A stretch of DNA of 64,000 nt. Source: Anabaena lutea FACHB-196. GTDB lineage: Bacteria; Cyanobacteriota; Cyanobacteriia; Cyanobacteriales; Nostocaceae. The stretch spans positions 62,001-126,000 of the forward strand of contig NZ_JACJST010000016.1 of assembly GCF_014698305.1 (NCBI RefSeq), read 5' to 3'. Below are positions 50,881 through 60,070 of this stretch, piece after piece. A program made the position numbers and the translations under genes. The notes beneath the pieces are model-generated. The model saw only the letters and a list, made by a program, of their open reading frames with translations, was not told where the DNA came from and did no database searches. How positions within the stretch are numbered: the stretch's first letter is position 1; each line of letters starts with the position of its first letter.

Positions 50881-53800
50881 TCAAATTGGTTGACTCAAAA
50901 TAGTTCCCTTAGCGCCAATCATGCGATTATAAACTTGCCCTTGGCGATTGTGAGTAATGACATCAGCAATTACAGTTAATGCGGTCTGAGATTTAATTTC
51001 ACAAGTGACATAAAACGTTTCACCAAAGGGGACAGATGCAAATTGTTCAAAATATTGAATCTCTGCGGGTAAACAACCTAATTGATGAAATTGTTGTGTC
51101 CAAATCCAGAGCGAATGTATCTGTACATCAGCGATATAGGGATTAAATGTCTGTACTGAAAACTGTCCCTGTTGCTGTGCTGTTGGTTGTGGTAAATAAC
51201 ATTCTAGGGTGAGTTGAGCGGGACTGGCATTTAATACAGATTTAACGCCTTGAAAAGTAGTTCCATGAAACAAGCTACTTGCCCCATGTTGATAAAGTAA
51301 TTGATTCGTAGAGAGGAATTTCTCATCCTGTTGTAAGTTCAGGAATTCATAGTTAGGGGGAGTAGAAGTTTCCCGTTTCAGAATGATATTACTGCTGAAA
51401 TGATAACGGATTTTTCCATCTGCACTCTTACTACTAATTTTAGCAGTAAATTCTATTTCTTGGTTTTCAATCTTAGCAATTTCTTGCAATTCTAGATTAT
51501 ATTCATTGGCTAAATTTTCATCAAACACAATTCCTTTCAAAACTTTGAAATTGGGAAAACAAAGAGCTTTATAACCAGGATACAGTTGTTCACAAGTGTT
51601 AGCCATCCACAATAATCCACAAGTAGCGGGGAGTACGGGACGACCTGCGATTACATGATCGTGTAAAAATGGATTAGCTGCTAATGTTAATTGGCGGTGA
51701 ATGCGATAGTTTTTTAATTCGCTGTTTAAGGTAGTGGGGACAGAAACTAAAGGACTACCAATTACCACTTGCACAGTTTCTTGATTGTGGTTTTTTAGTT
51801 CATTAACTAACACCTGCGCGCCGACTTCTATGGGAATAGTTTCAATTCTGCGTTCTGCGAAAGCTTTCTTTAATTCTGGTGATACCATGCCACTATCCCA
51901 AGGACCCCAGTTAATCGCAACTACATGACAATCGGGGTGATTCAGTTTGATAAGATGGGCAGATTTGTTGAGGATTTCGTTAGCAATTGCATAATCTGAT
52001 TGTCCGACATTACCGTAAAAACCTACTACGGAAGAAAACAGAATGAGATATTGCAGTTGGCTGGGTGGTAGACAATGCAGGAGATTTTCTAAACCCTTAA
52101 CTTTGGCAGCATAAACGGTTTCAAAATCCTGAATTGATTTTTTCTCAATTCGCTTATCAGCTAAATTACCTGCACCGTGAATAATTCCAGTTATCGCTCC
52201 TAAACGTTCAATTACAGGGGCAAGTTTTTCTTGGAGTAAAACTCCTTCCGTCACATCTACACTTAAATATTCAGCTTTTCCTCCGGCTTTCTCAATCGCC
52301 TTTAGAGTATTTTGAATTTCCCGCTGGGAAGAAATTGTCTGATATTTTTTCTGCACCATTATTGGTGTTGGTTTTTCTCCTTTCGCCTGAAAATCCTCCA
52401 TAATCCGCTGTTTTAGTTCAGCTTCATTTTCGCAACCTTCAGCCCATACAGGTTCTGATTCTGTACTCGAACGCCCCAAGAGGATAAATTTACATTGCGA
52501 TTCTTGGGCTAATTTAATCACACATTGAGCGGTAATTCCTTTTGCGCCACCACTGACTAGAAATACTTGGTTATTGGTAATTGGTAATTGGTCATTGGTA
52601 ATGGGTAATTGGCTAGGAGTATCGGCGACTAGGGTGAATCTTCCTGTTTTGCTATATCCAACTTCTGTAACTAACAGATTAGGATCTTTAAGTTCGGAGA
52701 GAATATGTTTTACTGATGTTTCCGCATCTAAATCAGGACTTAAATCACAGCAACGACAAAATACAGTTTCCCATTCTTGATTCAAACTTTTGGTAAGTCC
52801 AAATAATCCCCCAGCAATGACGCTGAAATTATTTGTACGTCCAAGTCCAAATTTTCCATCTAGACGCGCCACGGTGAGGAAAGAACTGCGTCCTTTATTT
52901 GCAGCTTGATTTAGTGGTTCTTTAAGATGTTTGGCGATTAAAAAGACATGGCGGAGAATAGTTTTTTCTGTTTCCAGATAGTGGATATTGTGTAAGGGGT
53001 GCAGGTGAATAAATGCAGCTACAGTCCCATATTGATGAGAGATATCTTCTAACTGACGTTGTAAACTTTCATCACTCCAATCAACCAACATTACCTGATC
53101 AATATTTTCAGCATTTTCAGATAATTTTGACCCCAAAGAAGGGAAACTTAAAACTACAGTTTTCCAACCCTCTGCTGTCAAAGCTGCGGCTAATTTTTCC
53201 GTGGTGGAAGAACCATCATCAGTGATTAAGGCGATATGGTTTTCAGGAATGGTAAAATCTAAAATGTCTGGTTGGGGAAGTTGCTTTAATTTCGCCGGAC
53301 TGCGGAGAATCCTGTGATTCAATTCTGCTGCTTTTACATTCTGCGTTGCTTCCGTCACCAATTCTGTTTTATCAAGTTCGGCTAATTGTTGATCAAAAAC
53401 TCTCCGCGTCTCCGTGTCTCCCTGTCCCCGTGTCACCCCTAATGATGGGTTTTCAACCGCAGATGATACTCTCGTTCCCTGATTCTGGACATACTCGACA
53501 ATTTGACCCAAGGTACGCAATTGTCCTAATTCTTCTGGGTTTGGTTTAGGTAAATCGGGGTAAAGTTCTAGCAAACTACCGAGAATTTCTACCCTTTTAA
53601 TCGAATCAATTCCCAAATCTGCTTCAATATCCATTGACAGTTCTAACATTTCTGCTGGATAACCTGTCTTATCACTGACAATGTTCAAAAGAACATTACT
53701 CAAGTCTGCGGGTATAGTTGTTGCTGGTTGATTTACCGTTACCTGTGGCGGGGGTTCGGGGATTTGGCGGTCATTTTCAATTCCTTCGTGAGGAATTTCA

Positions 53801-56800
53801 ACTAACATCTGTGCGGGAGAAATAGTTGCTTCGGAAACCTCTATTTGATAATTAGGTAAGTCTCGCACTTGAGTTTGTATATACTCGACAATTTGACTCA
53901 AGGTGCGTAATTGTCCTAATTCTTCTGGGTTTGGCTTGGGTAAATCAGGGTAAAGTTCTAGCAAACCACCGAGAATTTCCACCCGTTTAATCGAATCAAT
54001 TCCCAAATCTGCTTCAATATCCATTGACAGGTCTAGCATCTCTGCGGGATAACCTGTTTTATCACTGACGATGTTGAGTAGAGTTGGGCTGAGGTTAGAA
54101 ACATCAATACTGTGGGGTGTTGTGGGGACTACGGTGATAGTTGCGATTTCTTCTGCTTCTACATGATTACCATTGTGGGATTTTGACTCTAATATCAAGT
54201 CCGGTTGATTAGTGATAATTTCCGTATTTGCGGAGAAATTGCTAAACTCTGTTTCCCCCTGTTCCCTGCTGTCTTGATGATCAGCATTTAACCGGGTATG
54301 ATATAACTCTTCCTGTTCTGAGGGAGGTGATATTGTGGTGATGTTGTATGTAATGTCTCTGCATTCTGGCTGTGGTTGAGAAGTATCATCTGCAAGCAAC
54401 ACCTGATAATGTTGCTGAATGAGTTGGAAGTAGTTGTGTGTGTATTCTTGCTGATAGTTGAGATATTGTTGGTGAATGTGGAGGGTGTCGGCTTGATGCT
54501 CATGAAACTGCATTATGCTACGCTCAGAACTAGCGATCGCAGTTTGTTGTGTTTTGATCTGCTCTGGCGTTACTTGATTATTTTCCCATAAGGTATGCTG
54601 CTGTTGCATTAACTGGACAAAGTTTTTGGTGTACTCTGTCTGATTTGTTAAAGATTGTTCATGAACGTGCATGATGTCACGTTGTTGGCGATTGAACTCT
54701 TTTAAGGAATACTCTAAACTATCAATAACTCGTTCGTAGTTCTGCGGTTGAATTTCCACTCTGTCCAATTTGTGGTTATTTACAGATTTACCATTTCCGT
54801 TAGCTGGTTCTAAATGCTGTCCGTTATTTACAGATTTACCATTTCCGTTAGCTGGTTCTAAATGCTGTCCGTTATTTACAGATTTACCATTTCCGTTAAT
54901 TGGTTCTAAATGATGTCCATTATTTACAGATTTACCATTTCCGTTAATTGGTTCTAAATGCTGTCCGTTATTTACAGATTTACCATTTCCATTAACTGGT
55001 TCTAATTGCTGTCCATTATTTACAGATTTACCATTTCCATTAACTGGTTCTAATTGCTGTGGTGTGGCTGGTTGGGCGTTAACTATATGCCCATTTTGCA
55101 GTGCTTTGGTAAATGCTTGTTGAGTTTTGTCATTCAAATTAGTGCTATTCAACCGCACATTCAAAACCTTCTTTTGATCAACTTCCGGGATTTTAGTAGT
55201 AATTTGGTAGGGATCGAGGTTTTGCAAAGGTAATCCAGCTACTCGCAACTGTATTACTGCTTCTCGTAAAGTGCGATCATCGTCGCTGCTATTCTTACTT
55301 GGATTCCCATTTAAAGCCACAGCTAGATGTGGTTTTCCACTCAAAATATCTTTCACCAACTTGGTAAGAATGTTTTTTGGGCCAAATTCCACAAAACAAT
55401 ACCCACCAGACTCATAAAGATTCTCAATTTCCTGCTGGAACAATACCTGATTTAGCAAATGTTCCTTGAGGATTTTTTGAATTGCTGGGGCTTCATTGGA
55501 GTAACATCCGCCTGTGACATTGGTATAAACTGGAATTTGTGGAGCGTTGAAAGTCACCTTTTCAATTGCTTTAGCAAAAGGTTTCTGTGCATGGGCTACC
55601 AATGGCGTGTGAAAAGCTGCGGAAACTCCCAGTAAAACAGTAGAAAAACCCTTCTGGTTGAGAAAATCCTGCACTTGGGCAATTTCGGTCTTTTTCCCAG
55701 CCAATACTACCTGACGCTGAGAATTGCAATTAGCGATCGCAATTTGGGGGAAATTCTGAATTAATTCTGTCACCTGAATGACATCCCCTTGTACCGCTAA
55801 CATCCCTCCCGCATCAAATTGAGAATCTGCGGGTGCAGCCATCGCTTGTCCCCTAGCTTTCACTAAGAACAAGTAATCCTCCTCACTCAACACACCCCCA
55901 GCCCACAAAGCCGTCAATTCTCCAAAACTATGACCGGCAACAAAATCCGGCTTAAACCCAGCTTGTTGTAATATCTTGTACAACCCGGCACTAAAAGCAC
56001 CAATTGCAGGCTGTGCATATTCCGTCATTTGCAATGCTGCTAATTGACTGGCTTTTTGTGTTGTATCAAACACTGGTGGCGGAAAAACTACCTCGGATAG
56101 GGGGCGTAACCCATCTTCACACAACAAGTTATCCATGTGAGCATAGATTTGACGCAAGTAAGGAAAGTTAACTGCAACTTCCCTCCCCATTTCTAAATAT
56201 TGGGAACCTTGCCCAGAAAATAAAGCCACAACTTTACCTGAAGTTTCTATCCCCCTTTGGCGGTAGTAAATTCTTTTCGGATGTTCCCAAGATTCGGCTT
56301 CTGGCTTGTTTTTTAGCGAGTCAATAATAATCTGCAAAAATTCTCCAGCTTGTGTCAAAGAATCAGCGACAAAGCCGACTCTGGCATGGTTAACAGGAAT
56401 TTTCACAGATTCACATTCTGTAATTAATTCTGCATAATGCCGTTCTTTGTCCTCTGATTGCAACTTTTGTTGCATATCTAAACAGCGAGATAATAACTCT
56501 GGAGTTGTGGGTGCAAATAACAGTATTGATTTGGCAGTATTGTGTAAACGATAGGAGTGATTATGTTCAGGTTCGTATTCTTCCAAAACGACGTGATAAT
56601 TAGTTCCCCCAAAGCCAAAAGCACTCACCCCTGCCCGTCTGGGTTGGTTAGTAATCCAAGGTCTGGTTTCTGTATTTAAATAAAATGGAGAAGTCTCAAT
56701 ATTCAGCTTTGGATGTGGTTGAGTAATGTTAATTGTGGGTGGTAATACTTTGTGATGTAATGCTAAAGCAGTTTTAATCAGACTTGCTGCACCCGCTGCG

Positions 56801-58164
56801 GCTTTGGTATGTCCAATTTGGGATTTAACAGTTCCCAAAGCAATATATTGTTTTTTGGGATTGTTTTCCCCAAAAACTTGTTTGATAGAACTGAATTCTG
56901 TAGGATCTCCCACCATCGTTCCCGTACCATGTGCTTCCATTAAACCCACACTCGACGGTGAAAATCCCGCATCTTCATAAGCACGGTGTAAGGCTTTAAC
57001 TTGTCCTTCCGAACGCGGTGCATAGATACTTTTATACCTGCCATCGCTAGAAGTGCCAATGCCTTTAATAACTGCATAGATGCGATCGCCATCTCGTTGG
57101 GCATCTTCTAAACGCTTGAGTACCAACATTCCTACCCCTTCTCCCAACATCATCCCATCGGAATTGACATCGAAGGGTTTGACGTTTTCACCAGGAGAAA
57201 CTGCGGGTGTTTTACTAAAACACATATAGGCCAAAATGGAGTTATCGGTGTCAACGCCACCTGTGATCATCATATCGGCACGATGTTCAACTAACTCGCT
57301 AATTGCCATTTTCAACGCACCCAGGGAACTAGCACAAGCTGCATCAACTACGCAGTTTAGCCCTCCTAAGTCGAGGCGATTGGCGATACGTCCAGAAATG
57401 ACGTTAGCTAGCATACCAGGGAAGGCGTTTTCTTCCCATTGCACATATGCACTTTGGATTTTGGCAATGATTTTTTGGGTGTCTTCGGCTGATAAACCGC
57501 TGTTTTTGAGGACTTTTTCCCAAACTGGATATTGTAACCTGGTGCTGAGAGGGATTGCTAATTGTCTACCAATGGCTACTCCTAAGACTACCCCAGTGCG
57601 ATCGTAAATATCCCGGTTCAACTGTTGAGATTCCCCATAACCAGCATCTTCCATTGCTGCTTTCGCAACTACCAAGCCCAGTAACTGGGAAATATCCGTC
57701 ACTTCTAAGATATTGGGAGGTAAGCCAAATTCCAGCGGATTAAAATCAATATCGGGAATAAATCCGCCCCGTTTACAGTAAGTTTTATCCGGTGTCTTCG
57801 GGTTGGGATCATAATAATCATCTATACTCCAACGAGAAGGAGGAACATCAGTAATACAATCAACTTTTTGAATAATCTTGTCCCAATATTCCTGTAAATT
57901 TTTTGATTGGGGAAATATAGAAGCCATGCCAATAATTGCAACATTAGTTTGCCGCAACTTTGCATTAATTTTACTGAGATTATTTGTGTTTTCCGGCATA
58001 TATTTTTTGACCTTAATCAGCTTAAGCAGAGCTTTTTCACAATCGCTAATTTCCGATTGCAATTGTGCGAACGCAGCTTCAAATTGGCAAGCAGCCATGA
58101 CTATATCTTCACTATTTTGCTCGTGCAATGTAGAGGGACTGAGATAGTTGTTATCTCTTGTCAT
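50881..58164 (-). CDS. HglE/PfaA-like iterative type I polyketide synthase
   Basis: 2427 aa. Order: KS (about 74-530; Cys277 'DAACASS', His412 'EAHGTGT', His452 'GHTKAA'), AT (about 640-950; 'GHSFGE', Ser746). Then a Gly/Asn-rich 16-aa tandem-repeat linker (about 1035-1128) and a coiled-coil with duplicated 'HEQ..TEYTKNFVQLMQQQ'-type helices. Two ACPs follow (Ser in 'DLGIDSIKRVEIL' near 1388 and 1517), KR ('LVSGGAKGITA' near 1868) and a PUFA-type hot-dog dehydratase ('HDHVIAGRPVLP' near 2171). Makes long acyl chains, as in heterocyst glycolipid or PUFA synthesis. Two in-frame repeat insertions lie at 52568-52612 and 53401-53440. Confidence 0.93.
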   Translation of the reverse strand: MTRDNNYLSPSTLHEQNSEDIVMAACQFEAAFAQLQSEISDCEKALLKLIKVKKYMPENTNNLSKINAKLRQTNVAIIGMASIFPQSKNLQEYWDKIIQKVDCITDVPPSRWSIDDYYDPNPKTPDKTYCKRGGFIPDIDFNPLEFGLPPNILEVTDISQLLGLVVAKAAMEDAGYGESQQLNRDIYDRTGVVLGVAIGRQLAIPLSTRLQYPVWEKVLKNSGLSAEDTQKIIAKIQSAYVQWEENAFPGMLANVISGRIANRLDLGGLNCVVDAACASSLGALKMAISELVEHRADMMITGGVDTDNSILAYMCFSKTPAVSPGENVKPFDVNSDGMMLGEGVGMLVLKRLEDAQRDGDRIYAVIKGIGTSSDGRYKSIYAPRSEGQVKALHRAYEDAGFSPSSVGLMEAHGTGTMVGDPTEFSSIKQVFGENNPKKQYIALGTVKSQIGHTKAAAGAASLIKTALALHHKVLPPTINITQPHPKLNIETSPFYLNTETRPWITNQPRRAGVSAFGFGGTNYHVVLEEYEPEHNHSYRLHNTAKSILLFAPTTPELLSRCLDMQQKLQSEDKERHYAELITECESVKIPVNHARVGFVADSLTQAGEFLQIIIDSLKNKPEAESWEHPKRIYYRQRGIETSGKVVALFSGQGSQYLEMGREVAVNFPYLRQIYAHMDNLLCEDGLRPLSEVVFPPPVFDTTQKASQLAALQMTEYAQPAIGAFSAGLYKILQQAGFKPDFVAGHSFGELTALWAGGVLSEEDYLFLVKARGQAMAAPADSQFDAGGMLAVQGDVIQVTELIQNFPQIAIANCNSQRQVVLAGKKTEIAQVQDFLNQKGFSTVLLGVSAAFHTPLVAHAQKPFAKAIEKVTFNAPQIPVYTNVTGGCYSNEAPAIQKILKEHLLNQVLFQQEIENLYESGGYCFVEFGPKNILTKLVKDILSGKPHLAVALNGNPSKNSSDDDRTLREAVIQLRVAGLPLQNLDPYQITTKIPEVDQKKVLNVRLNSTNLNDKTQQAFTKALQNGHIVNAQPATPQQLEPVNGNGKSVNNGQQLEPVNGNGKSVNNGQHLEPINGNGKSVNNGHHLEPINGNGKSVNNGQHLEPANGNGKSVNNGQHLEPANGNGKSVNNHKLDRVEIQPQNYERVIDSLEYSLKEFNRQQRDIMHVHEQSLTNQTEYTKNFVQLMQQQHTLWENNQVTPEQIKTQQTAIASSERSIMQFHEHQADTLHIHQQYLNYQQEYTHNYFQLIQQHYQVLLADDTSQPQPECRDITYNITTISPPSEQEELYHTRLNADHQDSREQGETEFSNFSANTEIITNQPDLILESKSHNGNHVEAEEIATITVVPTTPHSIDVSNLSPTLLNIVSDKTGYPAEMLDLSMDIEADLGIDSIKRVEILGGLLELYPDLPKPNPEELGQLRTLSQIVEYIQTQVRDLPNYQIEVSEATISPAQMLVEIPHEGIENDRQIPEPPPQVTVNQPATTIPADLSNVLLNIVSDKTGYPAEMLELSMDIEADLGIDSIKRVEILGSLLELYPDLPKPNPEELGQLRTLGQIVEYVQNQGTRVSSAVENPSLGVTRGQGDTETRRVFDQQLAELDKTELVTEATQNVKAAELNHRILRSPAKLKQLPQPDILDFTIPENHIALITDDGSSTTEKLAAALTAEGWKTVVLSFPSLGSKLSENAENIDQVMLVDWSDESLQRQLEDISHQYGTVAAFIHLHPLHNIHYLETEKTILRHVFLIAKHLKEPLNQAANKGRSSFLTVARLDGKFGLGRTNNFSVIAGGLFGLTKSLNQEWETVFCRCCDLSPDLDAETSVKHILSELKDPNLLVTEVGYSKTGRFTLVADTPSQLPITNDQLPITNNQVFLVSGGAKGITAQCVIKLAQESQCKFILLGRSSTESEPVWAEGCENEAELKQRIMEDFQAKGEKPTPIMVQKKYQTISSQREIQNTLKAIEKAGGKAEYLSVDVTEGVLLQEKLAPVIERLGAITGIIHGAGNLADKRIEKKSIQDFETVYAAKVKGLENLLHCLPPSQLQYLILFSSVVGFYGNVGQSDYAIANEILNKSAHLIKLNHPDCHVVAINWGPWDSGMVSPELKKAFAERRIETIPIEVGAQVLVNELKNHNQETVQVVIGSPLVSVPTTLNSELKNYRIHRQLTLAANPFLHDHVIAGRPVLPATCGLLWMANTCEQLYPGYKALCFPNFKVLKGIVFDENLANEYNLELQEIAKIENQEIEFTAKISSKSADGKIRYHFSSNIILKRETSTPPNYEFLNLQQDEKFLSTNQLLYQHGASSLFHGTTFQGVKSVLNASPAQLTLECYLPQPTAQQQGQFSVQTFNPYIADVQIHSLWIWTQQFHQLGCLPAEIQYFEQFASVPFGETFYVTCEIKSQTALTVIADVITHNRQGQVYNRMIGAKGTILSQPI
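52568..52612. repeat. TAATTGG-type STRR inside the PKS KR region
   Basis: Tandem GGTAATT heptamers, elsewhere intergenic, here translated as 'SQLPITNDQLPITNNQV' immediately before the KR nucleotide-binding motif. Length is compatible with the reading frame. Confidence 0.7.
53401..53440. repeat. CTCCGCGTCTCCGTGTC-type repeat inside the PKS
   Basis: Same vocabulary as the intergenic tract at 32640-32839. Encodes about 'GVTRGQGDTETRRV' in the linker between the second ACP and KR region. Confidence 0.6.
54781..55068. repeat. 48-bp in-frame tandem repeats (6 copies) in the PKS linker
   Basis: Exact 48-bp period: motif starts at 54781, 54829, 54877, 54925, 54973 and 55021. Encodes repeated 'GNGKSVNNGQHLEP' units. 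Copies differ at few positions, indicating recent expansion or homogenisation of a flexible spacer. Confidence 0.92.
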
Positions 58165-58365
58165 CGCAACTATTAAAATTTAGTAACTAGAGACAACAAT
58201 TTTCTCTCACTAAATAATTACTTATTGATTGTTAGCTGAAATTTGGTAAAATGCATCGCTTGGCGGCTCAAGCTGAGATAGCTTTATGCGGAAAACTTAA
58301 TCTTCTTCCCTGTTTCATTCCTGAAATTGCCGCTTGGGTTTATATTAAACTGGTGACAAAACTTT

Positions 58366-58394
58366 TGCAACTCTTATGCAACTTAGATGCAACT
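58366..58394. promoter_or_regulatory. three TGCAACT direct repeats with 11-bp period
   Basis: TGCAACT begins at 58366, 58377 and 58388, exactly one helical turn apart, about 200 bp upstream of the PKS start. Heptamer direct repeats at 11-bp spacing are the hallmark of sites bound by tandem activators (as with SARP-type regulators). A partial reverse element AGTTG follows at 58401. No binding protein is known. Confidence 0.55.
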
Positions 58395-58605
58395 AAATAA
58401 AGTTGTACAAACTCTAAAGTTACTAGAGCTATCTCCGGGAGATATTTCCTAATCCAATACTTATCAAGTATTAACTAATATCGCTCACTTTTTAATAATG
58501 TTGCATTGATAAAATATATTCTTCATTTAAGATTATCAAAATCTTCATAATTAGAATTAACCAATATATTGCTTGATATTAATTAGCTATATGAATCATA
58601 AATGA

Positions 58606-58632
58606 GTAGGGTGGGCATTGCCCACCACACCC
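58606..58632. repeat. GTAGGGTGGGCATTGCCCACC palindromic repeat
   Basis: Third copy of the dispersed palindrome (see 31057 and 47831), in the middle of the long divergent intergenic region. Confidence 0.65.
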
Positions 58633-59359
58633 TTATTGAGATGAGAAGTTGCAAAATGTGAATATAGAAATTTTCCTCAAATTTATAACCTGGGATAGGT
58701 GTTATTGATTAAAAACAATATATAGTGGTGAGATTCTTAATTTGGCAAGCATTCTGAATCCTGACTCATAAATTTTTGATAAGATTCTGTAAATTACTGC
58801 TATAAATAACCAAATCGTGCATCTATCTTTAGTTAATATTTAATTTCTAGCTTTTACATTTATTAACTAGTTAATTGCTGCCAAAAAAAGTTCTTTATTT
58901 CCAAGCTAAAAGTGAAAATTGATGTAAAGTTCATAACTAGTTATTATGTCTAAAGTATGAAAAAAATGTATTTTTAATAAAAAAATCAGCAGTTTTTAAA
59001 TATATAAGTAACAAATATAAATCAAGTTGAATAGCAAATAATCATTTGGCACAATTACCCGCAACATTCAGCTAGACATATCACTGATTATTTATGAAAA
59101 AAATTGTTGCATATGGGTTGAAATTGAGTATTAATCAGTTTATTGTTTGTGGTTGAATAATGTAAATCCATGCTGTTGTTTTAAGGCAGTGGGTAGATAC
59201 AGAGTTAGGTAGAATCAATATATAAATTCACCTGATTAATTCATCACTCTATCCACTCTTATCCGTGCGGTACTCTAGCACAACTTTATGTAATTTAACC
59301 GTATTGCGTTGAGCTTTTTGCAAAATTGGACTTACAAGAAACTATAAGGGCTTGCTGGC

Positions 59360-59683
59360 ATGAGACTATCTGAACTAGATCCACTCATACCGCTAAATGA
59401 GTTGAGAGAAGAACTTCTCAAATTACCAAAAGGCTACTCATTTTATGAAGACGAATTGGTAGATTTTCTATCACGGCGAAGATGGACTGAAAGCAATCGC
59501 CGGATTGATAGAACAACTTTCTGGCGGTGGCGCAACGACAATGGTATTGAGCATCAAAAAGTATTCAGCCGATTAGATATCCTCAAACTCTGTCAAATTT
59601 GTGATCATTATCGTGTAGATGGAACTCGCAACGAATACTTAGCAATTGTCAAAAAGAAAAAAGAAGTGATGCTCAATAAATAA
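59360..59683 (+). CDS. small possible DNA-binding protein beside the PKS/exporter locus
   Basis: 107 aa. 'KLPKGYSFYEDELVDFLSRRRWTESNRRIDRTTFWRWRNDNGIEHQKVFSRLDILKLCQICDHYRV' has a MerR/excisionase-like look. The 'TTFWRWRNDNGI' segment could be a recognition helix, and 'FSRLDILKLCQICDHY' resembles the second HTH helix plus Y-x-x-D-I-L pattern. No family was recognised with certainty. It lies between the divergent PKS and DevBCA-like genes, so it may regulate one or both. Confidence 0.5.
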   Translation: MRLSELDPLIPLNELREELLKLPKGYSFYEDELVDFLSRRRWTESNRRIDRTTFWRWRNDNGIEHQKVFSRLDILKLCQICDHYRVDGTRNEYLAIVKKKKEVMLNK

Positions 59684-59741
59684 CTATGCATCTTGGTGGT
59701 GCAAAAATACTAAATAGCTCTACTGACAGTCGATGAAGCTC

Positions 59742-59835
59742 ATACCAAATTGGGATTTTAGATTTTGTACTAACTGTCTTCACTAATAGACTGTTATGGA
59801 AATCTCAAGCAATACTAACTATCCTAATTTGGTAT
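59742..59835. repeat. inverted repeat ATACCAAATT...AATTTGGTAT
   Basis: Perfect 10-bp arms, 94 bp end to end, upstream of the exporter operon. Size and ends resemble a tiny MITE or dispersed cyanobacterial element, and it could form a stem in RNA. No target-site duplication was verified. Confidence 0.5.
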
Positions 59836-59910
59836 CAGGGACAGATGGATAATTTTATGATTTATCCATCTTCCTAGCTTTATCTTTGCCAAATTTGCCA
59901 AATATTTAAA

Positions 59911-59951
59911 ATCGAATCGAATCGAATTTAATCGAACCGAATCGAACCGAC
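59911..59951. repeat. ATCGAATCGA/ATCGAACCGA short tandem repeat
   Basis: About eight pentamer-like ATCGA/ACCGA units, typical of cyanobacterial microsatellites, ~120 bp before the exporter start. Confidence 0.75.
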
Positions 59952-60070
59952 GTTATCAGGGAATGCTATCGAGTGTACTTCTTTGTCTCAATCAAAGAGA
60001 TAAAGAACTTATGTCAACCCCTGCGGGGGAGCTAAACGACGTGCTAATTGCTAATTTAAAAGGCAAAATT

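Larger units (their letters stand above)
58165..59359. other. 1.2-kb divergent intergenic region (PKS versus regulator/exporter)
   Basis: AT-rich, with no credible ORF. Contains the 11-bp-phased TGCAACT triplet (58366-58394) and a GTGGGCATTGCCCACC palindrome (58606-58632). It probably holds promoters for the PKS operon (minus) and the 107-aa protein gene (plus). No NtcA-type GTA-N8-TAC was found by eye. Confidence 0.6.

Noticed and set aside
54781-55068. CRISPR-like regular repeat
   Set aside because: Contiguous 48-bp units without spacers, in frame inside the PKS gene; it is a coding tandem repeat.
57236-57607. 123-aa plus-strand ORF inside the large PKS gene
   Set aside because: Antisense shadow of the KS domain with no family character; the PKS frame is unbroken and clearly coding.
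59742-59835. Insertion sequence or MITE
   Set aside because: Only 10-bp ends, no verified target duplication and no transposase; listed as an inverted repeat only.
58165-60070. NtcA-binding site for the PKS or exporter promoters
   Set aside because: No GTA-N8-TAC palindrome was found by eye on either side, so nitrogen control by NtcA cannot be claimed.
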